From positions 620,001 through 684,000 of the forward strand of contig NZ_FOIB01000006.1 of assembly GCF_900111765.1 (NCBI RefSeq): a DNA stretch of 64,000 bases. Reading direction: 5' to 3'. The notes beneath the pieces are model-generated. The model did not search any database. It saw only the letters and a list, made by a program, of their open reading frames with translations, and was not told where the DNA came from. Positions 1 to 8,763 of the stretch are shown one piece after another. The position numbers were made by a program, and so were the translations under genes. The stretch comes from Myxococcus fulvus (lineage in GTDB: Bacteria; Myxococcota; Myxococcia; Myxococcales; Myxococcaceae). The stretch's first letter is position 1. The number at the start of each line of letters is the position of its first letter.

Positions 1-309
1 TCCGACGCCGCGCTCGAGGCGCTGCGGCAGCCGATGCTGGTGACGGCGCACCAGCTCCACGCGCGGATGATGGGCCTGCTGGTGCCCCGGCTCGCGCCGG
101 ACGTGGACACCGCGCTGACCCCGCGCGAGCGCGAGGTGTTGCTCTGGACGGGGGAGGGCAAGACGTCCGCGGACATCAGCACCATCCTCGACATCTCCGA
201 GCGCACCGTGAACTTCCACATCGGCAACGCGCTGCTCAAGCTCAACGCCACCAACAAGGTCCAGGCCGTGGTGAAGGCGCTCACCCTGGGGTTGATGGAC
301 GCGGGGTGA
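1..309 (+). CDS. LuxR-family transcriptional regulator, C-terminal part (5' end outside window)
   Basis: The reading frame is open from the first base, so this is the 3' end of a gene that begins before the window. The visible 102 residues end in a GerE/LuxR-type helix-turn-helix: a TPREREVL start, then GKTSADISTIL and the recognition segment SERTVNFHIGNALLKL, close to the family consensus. Such domains bind promoter DNA. The N-terminal sensory domain (autoinducer-binding, PAS or receiver) is not visible, so the signal is unknown. The gene converges on the minus-strand CNNM gene with only 9 bases between stops, leaving no room for a long terminator. Confidence 0.85.
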   Translation, partial: SDAALEALRQPMLVTAHQLHARMMGLLVPRLAPDVDTALTPREREVLLWTGEGKTSADISTILDISERTVNFHIGNALLKLNATNKVQAVVKALTLGLMDAG

Positions 310-318
310 GCACGGGCC

Positions 319-1611
319 TCAGGCGCTGTCGCCTTCTTCCGGCTGGGGCGGCGGCAGGAAGATGCGCACCGTGCGCACGCGCCGGGGCGACGCCTCCACC
401 ACCTCCAGCTCCAGGCCGTCCTTGGTCTTCAGCTTCGTGCCGGGCTCGGGGATGGCGCCGCCCGCCAGCGCGATGCTCAGCCCCGCCACCGTGGAGTAGT
501 CGCCGTCCTCGGCCAGCTCCAACCCCAGCTCGCGGTTGACGTCGCGGATGGCCGCGCTGCCCTGCACCACCGCCGCCACGGGGCTCTCGCGCCGCACCAA
601 TTCCTCGGGCGTCTCCGACTCGCTGAGGATGTCGCCCACCATCTCCTCGACCAGGTCCTCCACCGTCACCAGGCCCACCACGCCGCCGCGCTCGTCCACG
701 ATGATGGCCAGCTGCATGCGACGACGCTGCAGCTCCTTCAGCGCGTCCATGGCCCGCATCGTCTCCACCAGGAAGAAGGCCGGCCTGAGCACGTCCTCCA
801 GGACGATGAGGTTCCCTTCCCACGCCACGGCCAGCAGGTCCTTGGCGATGACATAGCCGACGATGTTGTCCAGTGAACCCTCGAACACCGGCATCCGCGA
901 GTGCCCGCGCTCCAGCAACATCTGGCGAATCTCATCCGCGTTCGCGTGGCGACGCAGCGCGACGATCTGCTCGCGCGTCACCATCAGCTCGCCCACCGAC
1001 AGGTCGCCCATCTCGAACGCGCGCGCGGCGATTTCGCCCGCCTTCGGGTCCAACGAGCCCTGCTTCGCGGCCTCCTCCACCAGCGCCTGCAGCTCCTCCG
1101 CCGACAGCCGGCTCTCGGTGAAGTTCGTCCGGTCGCCGAACAGCCGCAGCACCACGTTGGAGCTGGCCGTGAGGAACCACACCACCGGCCGCATCACCCA
1201 CGACAGGCCCAGCAGGGGCCGGCCGATGAGCATCCCGTAGCGCTCCGAGGCCCGCAGGGCCAACGACTTGGGCACCAGCTCCCCGAGCACCAGCGACAGG
1301 AACGACACGAAGACGACCACCGCTGCCAGGGCCACCTCGTCCGCCGTCGTCTCCGGCAGGCCCAGGTCCATCAGCACGGGGGCCAGCCGGTTGGCGATGC
1401 TCGCGCCACCGAAGGCCGCCGCCGTCGCGCCGATGACGGTGATGCCGATCTGCACCGTGGCGAGGAACCGCTCGGGGTTGGCCCGCAGGGCCTCCACCGC
1501 CTTGGCGGAGCCACTGCCTTGCTCCATCAGCTCCTTCAGCCGGGTCCTTCGGATGGAAATGATGGCGAGCTCGGCCCCGGCGAACACGCCATTGGCCAGG
1601 ACGAGCAACAA
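319..1611 (-). CDS. CNNM/CorC (HlyC-type) transporter-associated membrane protein
   Basis: About 430 residues with the layout of the CNNM/DUF21 family: an N-terminal membrane domain with several hydrophobic helices (roughly residues 1-190), a pair of CBS domains (about 205-330) and a C-terminal CorC_HlyC domain (about 345-425). Members are linked to Mg2+/Co2+ efflux or ion homeostasis in the inner membrane; older annotations say hemolysin. The first residues are already inside the first helix. The TTG start given here has a GGAG 11 bases upstream, but a stronger AGGAGGG lies further upstream without an ATG, GTG or TTG at good spacing, so the true start may lie a few codons upstream. Confidence 0.88.
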   Translation of the reverse strand: MLLVLANGVFAGAELAIISIRRTRLKELMEQGSGSAKAVEALRANPERFLATVQIGITVIGATAAAFGGASIANRLAPVLMDLGLPETTADEVALAAVVVFVSFLSLVLGELVPKSLALRASERYGMLIGRPLLGLSWVMRPVVWFLTASSNVVLRLFGDRTNFTESRLSAEELQALVEEAAKQGSLDPKAGEIAARAFEMGDLSVGELMVTREQIVALRRHANADEIRQMLLERGHSRMPVFEGSLDNIVGYVIAKDLLAVAWEGNLIVLEDVLRPAFFLVETMRAMDALKELQRRRMQLAIIVDERGGVVGLVTVEDLVEEMVGDILSESETPEELVRRESPVAAVVQGSAAIRDVNRELGLELAEDGDYSTVAGLSIALAGGAIPEPGTKLKTKDGLELEVVEASPRRVRTVRIFLPPPQPEEGDSA

Positions 1612-1686
1612 GATGATGAGCAGCTCCGATGCGATGACGGCCCTCCTCTCAGGAGCCCTCTACCGTATCCCCGGTTGACCGGCGGC

Positions 1687-2076
1687 TCACCCACCAAGTG
1701 ACTGCAAGAGGAGAGACAGTTGATCCCGGCTGGCGCCCTTGGGCAGGTAGTAGTGGGGGCCGGCCAAGAGGGCCATGCCCACGTCCTGGGCCGCCGCCGA
1801 GGTCAGGAACACCACCCGGGGGTGGGGCCCTCGTGGCAGCCGCTCGAGCTTCTCCACGACCTCCAGGCCGCTCATGCCCGGCATGTTCAGGTCCAGCAGC
1901 ATGACCTCGAAGCGCTCACCGCGCCGGAGGCTGTCCAGTGCCTCCTGGCCGTCGGCCGCCTCCATCGTGTCATACCCCAGTTCCTCCAGGCTGAGCCGCA
2001 GGAACTCCCGCCAGTCCGCGTCGTCGTCGACCACCAGCACTCTTCTCGAGCCGTCATCGGTGTCCAGTCGCGCCAA
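1687..2076 (-). CDS. Single-domain response regulator (receiver only)
   Basis: A CheY-like receiver of about 130 residues with no output domain. It shows the acidic pocket (VVDDDAD near residues 15-21), the phospho-acceptor Asp near residue 62 in LLDLNMPGMSG, the conserved Thr/Ser in FLTSAAAQ and the Lys in LPKGAS. The TTG start is chosen because GGGGAGG lies four bases upstream; an in-frame GTG 30 bases upstream (2106) would add ten residues. No histidine kinase is adjacent, so this is an orphan regulator acting by protein contact. The final LPKGAS segment is typical of receivers in hybrid or DNA-binding proteins, but nothing follows it here. Confidence 0.85.
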   Translation of the reverse strand: MARLDTDDGSRRVLVVDDDADWREFLRLSLEELGYDTMEAADGQEALDSLRRGERFEVMLLDLNMPGMSGLEVVEKLERLPRGPHPRVVFLTSAAAQDVGMALLAGPHYYLPKGASRDQLSLLLQSLGG

Positions 2077-2172
2077 GCATCCTCCCCAACATGGGAAGAA
2101 CCCCACCGCGCCCCTATGCCATTCGCTTCCCCCGGTGGAATGGCTTCCGCTCGCAGAGCGGGCGGGCGGACA

Positions 2173-3051
2173 TCAGAAGAGCGCCATGCCCAGCTGGGTG
2201 ACGAGGTACTGCAGCGCGGGGCGCACGTTGTGGCTGGCCGTGCGCGGACGCTCCGGCTGGGTGGAGTGGCACCACACCGGCTCGCTCAGCAGGCGGCCCT
2301 CCGAGTGCTGGAGCAGCCGGAAGCGCCCCAGGTCCGTGGAGCTGCCCGCGTTGAAGACGCGCAAGGGGCGGCCGTGGGCCGTGTCCACCACCGTCTCGTT
2401 GGGGTGGTGGCGGTGGCCGTGGAGCACCAGGTCGCACTGGCCCTGGATGCGCGTCACCAGCTCCGCGCCCAGGGACAGCTCGGACGCGTGGGGCCAGCCC
2501 ATGCGCGTGGCGAGCCGCTCCGGGAAGCTCTCCTCGGGCAGCGGCAGCACGTGGTGGTGCACCAGCACCGCCACCAGCGCGTCCTTGGGTGCGCGGCCGA
2601 GGGCCGCCTCCACCTGCTCCACCGTCTCGAGCGACAGCTCGCCGTGGCTCGCGAAGTAGTTGCGGTTGTGCTCACCGGTGGAGTCCACGCACACCAGATA
2701 CAGCCCGGGGCGCTCCACGGTGCGGACCTTCAAGCCGTCCATCCAACCGCCGCCCACGTCCTCGCCGGGGCGGTCATGGTTGCCGGGGATGAGCGTGAGC
2801 CGTCCGGTGTCCAACAGCGGCGAGAAGATGTCGAGGAAGCGACGGTACTCCTCATGCGAGCCCTGGTGCGTCAAGTCACCGGTCACCACCACGTGGTCCG
2901 CGCGGTTCGCCTGGAGCGCCGTGACGAGCGCCCTGGCCGCGGCGTCACTGGCCGGGCTCAGGTCCAGGTGCAGATCCGAAAGGTGCGCCAACGTCCTTGG
3001 GGGCATGCACAACAACGTAGGCATCGACCGCGTCGGCTTCACGTCCGCCAC
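2173..3051 (-). CDS. Calcineurin-like metallophosphoesterase
   Basis: A 292-residue protein with all metal-binding motifs of the calcineurin-like phosphoesterase superfamily: DLHLD near the N-terminus, GDLTHQG, GNHD, VHHH and the final GHRHH. These build a di-metal centre that hydrolyses phosphomono- or diesters; the closest recognisable group is the cpdA/Icc-like cytosolic enzymes. The natural substrate cannot be read from sequence. The GTG start gives an N-terminus with no signal peptide. A later ATG (MPPRTLAHLSD) is about as plausible, and neither has a clear Shine-Dalgarno. It lies alone between the receiver gene and the glycosyltransferase gene. Confidence 0.88.
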   Translation of the reverse strand: MADVKPTRSMPTLLCMPPRTLAHLSDLHLDLSPASDAAARALVTALQANRADHVVVTGDLTHQGSHEEYRRFLDIFSPLLDTGRLTLIPGNHDRPGEDVGGGWMDGLKVRTVERPGLYLVCVDSTGEHNRNYFASHGELSLETVEQVEAALGRAPKDALVAVLVHHHVLPLPEESFPERLATRMGWPHASELSLGAELVTRIQGQCDLVLHGHRHHPNETVVDTAHGRPLRVFNAGSSTDLGRFRLLQHSEGRLLSEPVWCHSTQPERPRTASHNVRPALQYLVTQLGMALF

Positions 3052-3087
3052 GTGAATCCGTCGCGAGCGTGATGAAACACCTGTGCA

Positions 3088-4296
3088 TCAGCCGGCGACC
3101 CACTCGTCCCGAGGGGCCAGCGCCGCGTTCGCCGTGGACACGCTCGCGCGCGGCGGCAAGAGGCGGGTGCCCGGGCCCACGCGCAATCGCGTCCCGCGCC
3201 AGTCCACCGTGCGGCAGAACACGCCGTGCCACCACGCGGCGAACAGCAGTGCGTCCTTGAGCAGCACCGCCGGCGCGGCGCGCCATGACACCGGCTGGGG
3301 ACGCAGCGCGCGAAACGCGCCCAGGTCCACCAGGACCTTGCCGAGCACGACGAGCGTGGCCAGCGTCACCGACTCCATGGAGGGGCTCACCAGCGCCCCC
3401 GCCACGGCCAGCGGCGCGGGGTTGAGCAGCGACTGCGCGACATACGTGGACGGCGTCACGGCCGTCCGGTGGATGACGCTCCAGCGCAGGTAGCGCTGGA
3501 AGAAGGCGCGCACGCTCTTGCCCAATGACACGTTGTAGACGGGCGCGCGCGCCACCACGACGCGGCGTCCCAACTTGCGCGTCACCCACTGGCCGATGAC
3601 GAAGTCCTCCGCGAGCATGTCGCGCACCGAGTAGAAGCCGCCCAGCGCGTCGACGTCCGCGCGCTTGAGCGCCATGGACTTGCCCACGACGATGTCCTGG
3701 TCCGCCAGGCGCTTGGCGCCAATCATCCCCGCCGCCGCGCTGGACGTCAGGTAGAGGTTGTCCAGGAGCGAACCCAGGCTCTTCTCGCCGATGCCCGAGA
3801 CGGGGTGCGTCACGCAGCCCACCGTCGGGTCCGCGAAGCCCGCGGCGATCTCCTCCAGGTAGCCGGGCGCCACCCGCGTGTTGCTGTCGCTGATGACGAA
3901 GAGGTCGTACCGGGCCCGGTCCGCCAGGGTGATGAGCTGGTTCACCTTCGGATTGAGGCCGGGGGCGCCCTCCTGCAGCGCCAGGCGCATGACGCCGGGC
4001 CAGCGGCGCACCGCCTCGCACGCCACGGGGTAGGCCGCGTCGCGCGTGTCCTTGACGCCCAGGACGACCTCATAGGCGCCGGGGTAGTCCAGGTGGGCGA
4101 AGTGCTTGAGGTTGGTCTCCAGGTCGTCATCCGCGCCGCACAGCGGCTTGAGGATGGAGATGGCGGGCCACGCGGCGCCGGAGGGGAGGGCCCGGGGCGC
4201 CTCCCGGCGGTGGCGGAGCACCAGCACGTACTGGAGGGTGAGCGCGGTGAGGCCGAAGCAGGAGGCGAACAACAGGAGGGCGGAGGCGAGCGACAT
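3088..4296 (-). CDS. Family 2/21 glycosyltransferase, ceramide glucosyltransferase-like
   Basis: A 402-residue membrane glycosyltransferase. A hydrophobic N-terminal anchor (about residues 3-25) is followed by ISILKPLCG, DSNTRV, an AEDFVIGQ segment and QRYLRWS, matching the D1, D2, D3 and (Q/R)XXRW signature of the GT21 ceramide glucosyltransferase group (also HpnI-like hopanoid enzymes). Two or three hydrophobic segments occupy the C-terminal third. The expected role is transfer of a sugar from a nucleotide sugar to a lipid acceptor at the cytoplasmic membrane. Myxobacteria make sphingolipids and hopanoids, so either acceptor is possible. It is co-directional with, but 136 bases beyond, phoU, with a GC-rich palindrome between. 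Confidence 0.85.
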   Translation of the reverse strand: MSLASALLLFASCFGLTALTLQYVLVLRHRREAPRALPSGAAWPAISILKPLCGADDDLETNLKHFAHLDYPGAYEVVLGVKDTRDAAYPVACEAVRRWPGVMRLALQEGAPGLNPKVNQLITLADRARYDLFVISDSNTRVAPGYLEEIAAGFADPTVGCVTHPVSGIGEKSLGSLLDNLYLTSSAAAGMIGAKRLADQDIVVGKSMALKRADVDALGGFYSVRDMLAEDFVIGQWVTRKLGRRVVVARAPVYNVSLGKSVRAFFQRYLRWSVIHRTAVTPSTYVAQSLLNPAPLAVAGALVSPSMESVTLATLVVLGKVLVDLGAFRALRPQPVSWRAAPAVLLKDALLFAAWWHGVFCRTVDWRGTRLRVGPGTRLLPPRASVSTANAALAPRDEWVAG

Positions 4297-4381
4297 GCGC
4301 GGGCGGTCCCCGGGGACTGGCGCGCGGTCATCGCGCGACCGGTTGCCACGCTAGGGGGCCCGCGCGTCAGGAGTGGGGAGC

Positions 4382-4399
4382 GCCCGGGGCGCCCCGGGC
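4382..4399 (-). terminator. GC-rich palindrome after phoU, probable terminator
   Basis: A perfect 18-base palindrome GCCCGGGGCGCCCCGGGC lies about 35 bases past the phoU stop. A second short hairpin (GACGGC/GCCGTC) lies between it and the stop. There is no U-run, so termination strength is uncertain, but it separates the Pst unit from the glycosyltransferase gene. Confidence 0.45.
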
Positions 4400-4432
4400 A
4401 ATTCCACGTGACGGCGCGGTGAAGCCGTCCGG

Positions 4433-5119
4433 TCAGTCGCCCAGGTTGCGGCTGCGCGGATGGCGGATGTCCTTGCCCCGCACCATGTAGACGACCATCT
4501 CCGCCACGTTCAGCGCGTGGTCGCCGATGCGCTCCAGGTGCTTGGCGATGAACATCAGCGCGGTGGCCCGCCGGATGTTGCGCGAGTCCTCCATCATGTA
4601 CGCCAGCAGCTCGTTGAAGATCTTGAGGAACAGCGCATCCAGCAGGTCATCGCCCTGGAGCACCTCCTCCGCCTTCGCCACGTCGTTGGACACGAAGGCA
4701 TCCAACGAGCGTTTCACCTGCTGCTGGGCCAGCTCCGCCAGCTTGGGCGTGTCGACGTAGGGCGCGAGCGGCGGGACCTGGTTCAGGTCCATGGAGCGCT
4801 CGGCGATGTTGACGGCGAGGTCGCCGATGCGCTCCAGGTCCGTGACGATCTTCAAGGCCGTGGTGATGAGGCGCAAGTCACTGGCGGCCGGCTGGCGCAG
4901 CGCGAGGATGCGCCGGCACAGCTCGTCGATCTCCACCTCCAGCCGGTTGACGTCCTTGTCGGCCGCGACGACCTTCTCCGCCAGGGCGCTGTCGCGGTCC
5001 GTGAGGGCGCGCATGCTCTGGGCGATGAGGCCCTCCACCTTGGCCCCCATCGCGAGGAGCTTCTCGCGCAAGTCCCTCAGGTCCTGCTCGAACGCCTTGT
5101 CCGTGTGGGTCAACGGCAT
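4433..5119 (-). CDS. phoU: Phosphate signalling protein PhoU
   Basis: A 228-residue all-helical protein with two PhoU repeats. It carries the metal-cluster acidic/Asp motifs typical of the family (DLERIGDLAVNIAERS in repeat one, HLERIGDHALNVAEMVVYM in repeat two). PhoU links the PstSCAB transporter to the PhoR kinase and represses the Pho response when phosphate is plentiful. It is the last gene of the Pst unit. The ATG at 5119 is chosen. An alternative GTG at 5146 would overlap the pstB stop as GTGA and add nine residues; both are plausible and coupling to pstB is likely either way. Confidence 0.95.
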   Translation of the reverse strand: MPLTHTDKAFEQDLRDLREKLLAMGAKVEGLIAQSMRALTDRDSALAEKVVAADKDVNRLEVEIDELCRRILALRQPAASDLRLITTALKIVTDLERIGDLAVNIAERSMDLNQVPPLAPYVDTPKLAELAQQQVKRSLDAFVSNDVAKAEEVLQGDDLLDALFLKIFNELLAYMMEDSRNIRRATALMFIAKHLERIGDHALNVAEMVVYMVRGKDIRHPRSRNLGD

Positions 5120-5142
5120 CTGCGACAATCCCTTCTCTGCGC

Positions 5143-5919
5143 TCACCCGAACTTCCCGGTGACGTAGTCCTCGGTGCGCTTCTCGCGCGGGTTGGTGAAG
5201 ATCTGCTCGGTGGGCCCGCACTCCACCAGCTCACCCATGTAGAAGAAAGCAGTCCTGTCGCTCACGCGGGCGGCCTGCTGCATGTTGTGGGTGACGATGG
5301 CGATGGTGTAGGTCGCCTTCAGCTCGTGGATGAGCTCTTCGATCTTCGCCGTGGCGATGGGGTCCAGCGCGCTCGCCGGCTCGTCCATCAGCAGCACCTG
5401 GGGCTCCACCGCCATCGCGCGGGCGATGCACAGCCGCTGCTGCTGGCCGCCGGACAGGCCCAGGGCGCTCTCGTGCAGCCGGTCCTTCACCTCGTCCCAC
5501 AGGGCCGCGCCGCGCAGGGACTTCTCCACGCGCTGGGCCAGGGCCGCCTTGTCCTTCATCCCGCCCACGCGCAGGCCGTAGGCGACGTTCTCGAAGATGC
5601 TCTTGGGGAACGGGTTGGACTTCTGGAAGACCATGCCCACGCGGCGGCGCAGGTCCACCACGTCCACGCTGCGGTCATGGATGTCCGTGTCGTCCAGCAG
5701 GATGGTGCCGGTGTGGTTGGCGCCCGGAATCAAGTCGTTCATCCGGTTGAGCGAGCGCAGGAAGGTGGACTTGCCGCAGCCGGACGGGCCGATGAGGGCG
5801 GTGACGCGCCGGTCCTGGATGGCCAGGGAGACCTTCTTGATGGCCTCCTTGGCGCCGTACCGGAGCGTCAGCTCGCGGGCCTCCATCTTCGGGCGGGGAG
5901 CGTTGGGCGTGAGGGACAT
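5143..5919 (-). CDS. pstB: Phosphate ABC transporter ATP-binding protein PstB
   Basis: A 258-residue ATPase of the high-affinity phosphate importer. Walker A is GPSGCGKS, the Q-loop is in [12 protein letters not shown], the signature is LSGGQQQR and Walker B is [11 protein letters not shown]; the H-loop is in IVTHNMQQA. The [12 protein letters not shown] stretch and the C-terminal TEQIFTNP are characteristic of PstB rather than other ABC proteins. Length equals the family norm. It sits 15 bases after pstA and abuts phoU in a tight operon, so translation is probably coupled. Confidence 0.97.
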   Translation of the reverse strand: MSLTPNAPRPKMEARELTLRYGAKEAIKKVSLAIQDRRVTALIGPSGCGKSTFLRSLNRMNDLIPGANHTGTILLDDTDIHDRSVDVVDLRRRVGMVFQKSNPFPKSIFENVAYGLRVGGMKDKAALAQRVEKSLRGAALWDEVKDRLHESALGLSGGQQQRLCIARAMAVEPQVLLMDEPASALDPIATAKIEELIHELKATYTIAIVTHNMQQAARVSDRTAFFYMGELVECGPTEQIFTNPREKRTEDYVTGKFG

Positions 5920-5934
5920 GGAGGGCGTGTACCG

Positions 5935-6846
5935 TCAGTGGGCGCCCGCGGCCTTGCGGCGCGTGCGGGTCCGGATGATGACCGCGACGAGGTTGAGGGC
6001 GAACGTGAGCAGGAGCAGCACCAGCACCGTCGCGTAGAGCAGGGGGCGCGTGGCCTCCACGTCCGGCGACTGCGTGGCCATCACGTACGTGTGGTAGCCC
6101 AGGTGCATGAACTGCGAGTTGAGGTGGGAGGGCAGGTCCGGCAGGAAGTAGGCCGCGCCCGTGAAGAGGATGGGCGCCACCTCGCCCGCGCCGCGGGAGA
6201 TGGCCAGCACCGCGCCGGTGAGGATGCCCGGCAGCGCGCCCGGCAGCACCACCCGCGCCAGCGTCTGGGACTGGGTGGCGCCCAGGGCGAGGCTCGCGGT
6301 GCGGTGGTCCATGGGAACGGCGCGCAGCGCCTCCTCGGTGGAGACGATGACCACGGGCAGCGTGAGCACCGCGAGCGTCAGCGACGCCCAGAGGATGCCA
6401 GGCTGGGCCCAGTACATCTCCTCGTGGCCGAGCGCCCGGTCCATGCCCTGGCCCACGAAGAGGATGAAGAAGCCCAGGCCGAACAGGCCGAACACGATGG
6501 AGGGCACGCCCGCCAGGTTCACCACCGCCACGCGGACGATGCGGGCGAAGAGTGAGTTCGGGGGCGCGTACTCGTGCAGGTACACCGCCGTGAGCACGCC
6601 CACCGGCATCACCGCGAGCGTCATCAAGAGGGTGAGCGCGGCGGTGCCGAAGATGGCGGGGAAGATGCCGCCCGCCATCATCCCGTCCGCGGGCGGCTGG
6701 GTGAGGAAGGTCCAGGTGACACCCCCGGCGCCGTTCTCCACCACGTTGAAGAGGATGATGGCCAGCACCGCGACGATGACGAACGCGGCCAGGCCCGTGA
6801 GTGACGTGAGCGCGAGGCCCACGGCGCGGCGGGTGCCGGGCGTCAC
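5935..6846 (-). CDS. pstA: Phosphate ABC transporter permease PstA
   Basis: A 303-residue inner-membrane permease with six hydrophobic helices and the binding-protein-dependent transport loop (EEALRAVPMDHRTASLALGAT) that docks on PstB. The GTG start at 6846 is chosen because it overlaps the pstC stop as GTGA and has a GGAGG about eight bases upstream inside the pstC end. A longer in-frame start would add an unconvincing charged leader. Together with PstC it forms the phosphate channel. Confidence 0.95.
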   Translation of the reverse strand: MTPGTRRAVGLALTSLTGLAAFVIVAVLAIILFNVVENGAGGVTWTFLTQPPADGMMAGGIFPAIFGTAALTLLMTLAVMPVGVLTAVYLHEYAPPNSLFARIVRVAVVNLAGVPSIVFGLFGLGFFILFVGQGMDRALGHEEMYWAQPGILWASLTLAVLTLPVVIVSTEEALRAVPMDHRTASLALGATQSQTLARVVLPGALPGILTGAVLAISRGAGEVAPILFTGAAYFLPDLPSHLNSQFMHLGYHTYVMATQSPDVEATRPLLYATVLVLLLLTFALNLVAVIIRTRTRRKAAGAH

Positions 6847-7850
6847 GCCGCACCTCCGGTGAGCTTCTTCACCACCCGCTTGGTCCACGTGGAGGCGAGC
6901 AGGTTGAGGACGAAGGTGAAGAGGAAGAGCTGCACGCCGATGAAGAACAGGAGCGAGTAGTGGGGGCTGCCCACCACCACCTCGCCCATCTCCGCGGCGA
7001 TGGTGGCCGACAAGGAGCGCGCCGAGTCCCCCAGGCTCCAGGAGATGACGTCCGCGTTGCCGGAGGCCATGAGGACGATCATCGTCTCACCGATGGCGCG
7101 CCCGAAGCCCAGCACGCACGCGGCGAGGATGCCGGGGGCGGCGGCGGGGAGCACCACCTTCCAGGCCGTCTCCCAGGGCGTGGCCCCGAGCGCGAGCGAC
7201 GCCTCGCGGTAGCTGCGCGGCACCGCGGTGAGCGCGTCCTCGGACACGGTGAAGATGACGGGGACGATGGCGAGCGCCAGGCCCAGGCCCGCCACCATCG
7301 CGTTGAGCGGCCGGTCGAAGGCGAAGACGTCCTTGATGACGGTGGACATCACCATCAGCGCGAAGAAGCCGAGCACGACGGAGGGGATGCCCGCGAGCAG
7401 CTCGATGACGGGCTTGAGCAGCTCGCGCAGGCGGCGGGGCGCGAACTCCGCGGCGAACAGCGCGCCGAACACGCCCATGGGGACGGCGACGAGCATGGAG
7501 ACCGCCGTCGTCTTCAGCGTGCCGACGAACAGCGGAATCATGCTGACCTTGGGAATCTTCGACACCGGCTGCCAGCGGAAGGGCGGGCGGCCGGGGGGGA
7601 CTTCCTGCGGCAGGAACATCTTCGACAGGCTGGCCTCGTGTCGGGCCTCGGCCTCCGTGAAGAGGGCCAGGGCCTCCTTGGCCACGAAGATGATGATGAG
7701 GATGAGCGCCGCGATGCCGGTGAAGGCCATCAGGGTGATGAACCCCGCGATGGCCTTCTCCTTGAGCTGCCGCCGCCGCGCGGCCGGGGACAGCGAGGGC
7801 GCGACGAGAGGCTGAGTGAGACCCTGCTCCATGACGGCCTGTCTATCCAT
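6843..7850 (-). CDS. pstC: Phosphate ABC transporter permease PstC
   Basis: A 335-residue inner-membrane permease, partner of PstA. It has a cytoplasmic N-terminus, a first helix near residues 35-60, and the EEA-type coupling loop (EDALTAVPRSYREASLALGAT) in the transport domain. The ATG at 7850 is preferred because GGAGG precedes it by four bases; an ATG eight codons upstream also exists. The region before it, up to the pstS stop, contains the GTCAC repeat described separately. The stop overlaps the pstA start by four bases. Confidence 0.95.
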   Translation of the reverse strand: MDRQAVMEQGLTQPLVAPSLSPAARRRQLKEKAIAGFITLMAFTGIAALILIIIFVAKEALALFTEAEARHEASLSKMFLPQEVPPGRPPFRWQPVSKIPKVSMIPLFVGTLKTTAVSMLVAVPMGVFGALFAAEFAPRRLRELLKPVIELLAGIPSVVLGFFALMVMSTVIKDVFAFDRPLNAMVAGLGLALAIVPVIFTVSEDALTAVPRSYREASLALGATPWETAWKVVLPAAAPGILAACVLGFGRAIGETMIVLMASGNADVISWSLGDSARSLSATIAAEMGEVVVGSPHYSLLFFIGVQLFLFTFVLNLLASTWTKRVVKKLTGGAA

Positions 7851-7867
7851 GTGGCCTCCAGCCTCGC

Positions 7868-7883
7868 GTGACATTCGTGTGAC
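7868..7883 (-). promoter_or_regulatory. GTCAC direct repeat with 11-bp period (Pho-box-like) between pstS and pstC
   Basis: Read on the minus strand the site is GTCACACGAATGTCAC: two GTCAC units exactly 11 bp apart, the spacing of E. coli Pho-box half-sites. It lies in the pstS-pstC gap and could support an internal promoter that sets the ratio of binding protein to permease. That role is inference. Confidence 0.35.
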
Positions 7884-7892
7884 GGCCCGGCG

Positions 7893-8714
7893 TCACTTCA
7901 CCGGGAAGTAGCCGACCTTCGTCACGACGGCCTGTCCTTCCGGGGACAGCGCGAAGTCGATGAACGCCTTGGCCTCCCCGGCGGGCTTGTTGCGCAGGTA
8001 GAAGTAGAGGTCGCGAGACAGCGGGTACTTGCCCGTCTTGATGTTCTCGGCCGAGGGGGCGATCTCCTCGTTGCCCTTCTTGATCTTCAGCTCCTTGATG
8101 CCCTTGGCGTAGGCGGAGCCGCCGTAGCCGATGCTGTTCTTCTCCTTGGAGACGGCGTTCACCACGGCGGCGGTGCCCGGCAGCGTCTGGGCGGAGGCGG
8201 CGTAGTCCTCGCCGTCCAGGACGTGGTCCTTGACGAAGACGTAGGTGCCCGAGGAGTTCTCGCGCGAGTAGATGATGATGGGCGCGTCGGGGCCGCCCAC
8301 CTGCTTCCAGTTGGTGACATCCCCCACGTAGATGCCGCGCAGCTGCTCCATGGTGAGGGCCGTCACGGGGTTGCCCTCGTTGACGTAGAAGGTGACGCCG
8401 TCCTTGGCGACGGGAATCTCCTGGCCCGTGGTGTTGTAGCGCGCGCGCAGCTTCTGCTTCTCCGCGTCCTTGATTTCGCGGCTGGACATGGCGATTTCGG
8501 TGGTGCCGTTCTGCAGCGCGGCCAGGCCCACGCCGGAGCCTCCGCCCGTCACTTGCACCTTGGTGGCGGGCGTCTTCTTCATGAACTCCTCGGCCCATCG
8601 CTGCCCGAGGATGACCATGGTGTCGGAGCCCTTCACGGTGACGTTGCCCGCATGGGCGGAGAGCGGGAGGGCGAGCAGCAGGCCCGCGATGAGTGAGCCA
8701 ATGAAAGTCTTCAT
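7893..8714 (-). CDS. pstS: Phosphate-binding periplasmic protein PstS
   Basis: A 273-residue solute-binding protein with an N-terminal signal peptide (hydrophobic core around residues 5-20, cleavage probably near AHAGNV). The mature part has the phosphate-loop motifs of PBP-like PstS proteins: KGSDTMV near the start, GGGSGVGLAAL, YSRENSSGTYVFV and GYGGSAYAKG. It captures inorganic phosphate in the periplasm and delivers it to PstC/PstA. An AAGGAG precedes the ATG. It follows the porin gene by 49 bases, suggesting outer- and inner-membrane uptake steps are co-expressed. Confidence 0.95.
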   Translation of the reverse strand: MKTFIGSLIAGLLLALPLSAHAGNVTVKGSDTMVILGQRWAEEFMKKTPATKVQVTGGGSGVGLAALQNGTTEIAMSSREIKDAEKQKLRARYNTTGQEIPVAKDGVTFYVNEGNPVTALTMEQLRGIYVGDVTNWKQVGGPDAPIIIYSRENSSGTYVFVKDHVLDGEDYAASAQTLPGTAAVVNAVSKEKNSIGYGGSAYAKGIKELKIKKGNEEIAPSAENIKTGKYPLSRDLYFYLRNKPAGEAKAFIDFALSPEGQAVVTKVGYFPVK

Positions 8715-8763
8715 GAGGGTCAGCTCCTTGACGAAGCGTTGTGGTTCGGTGGGAAGGTAGGGC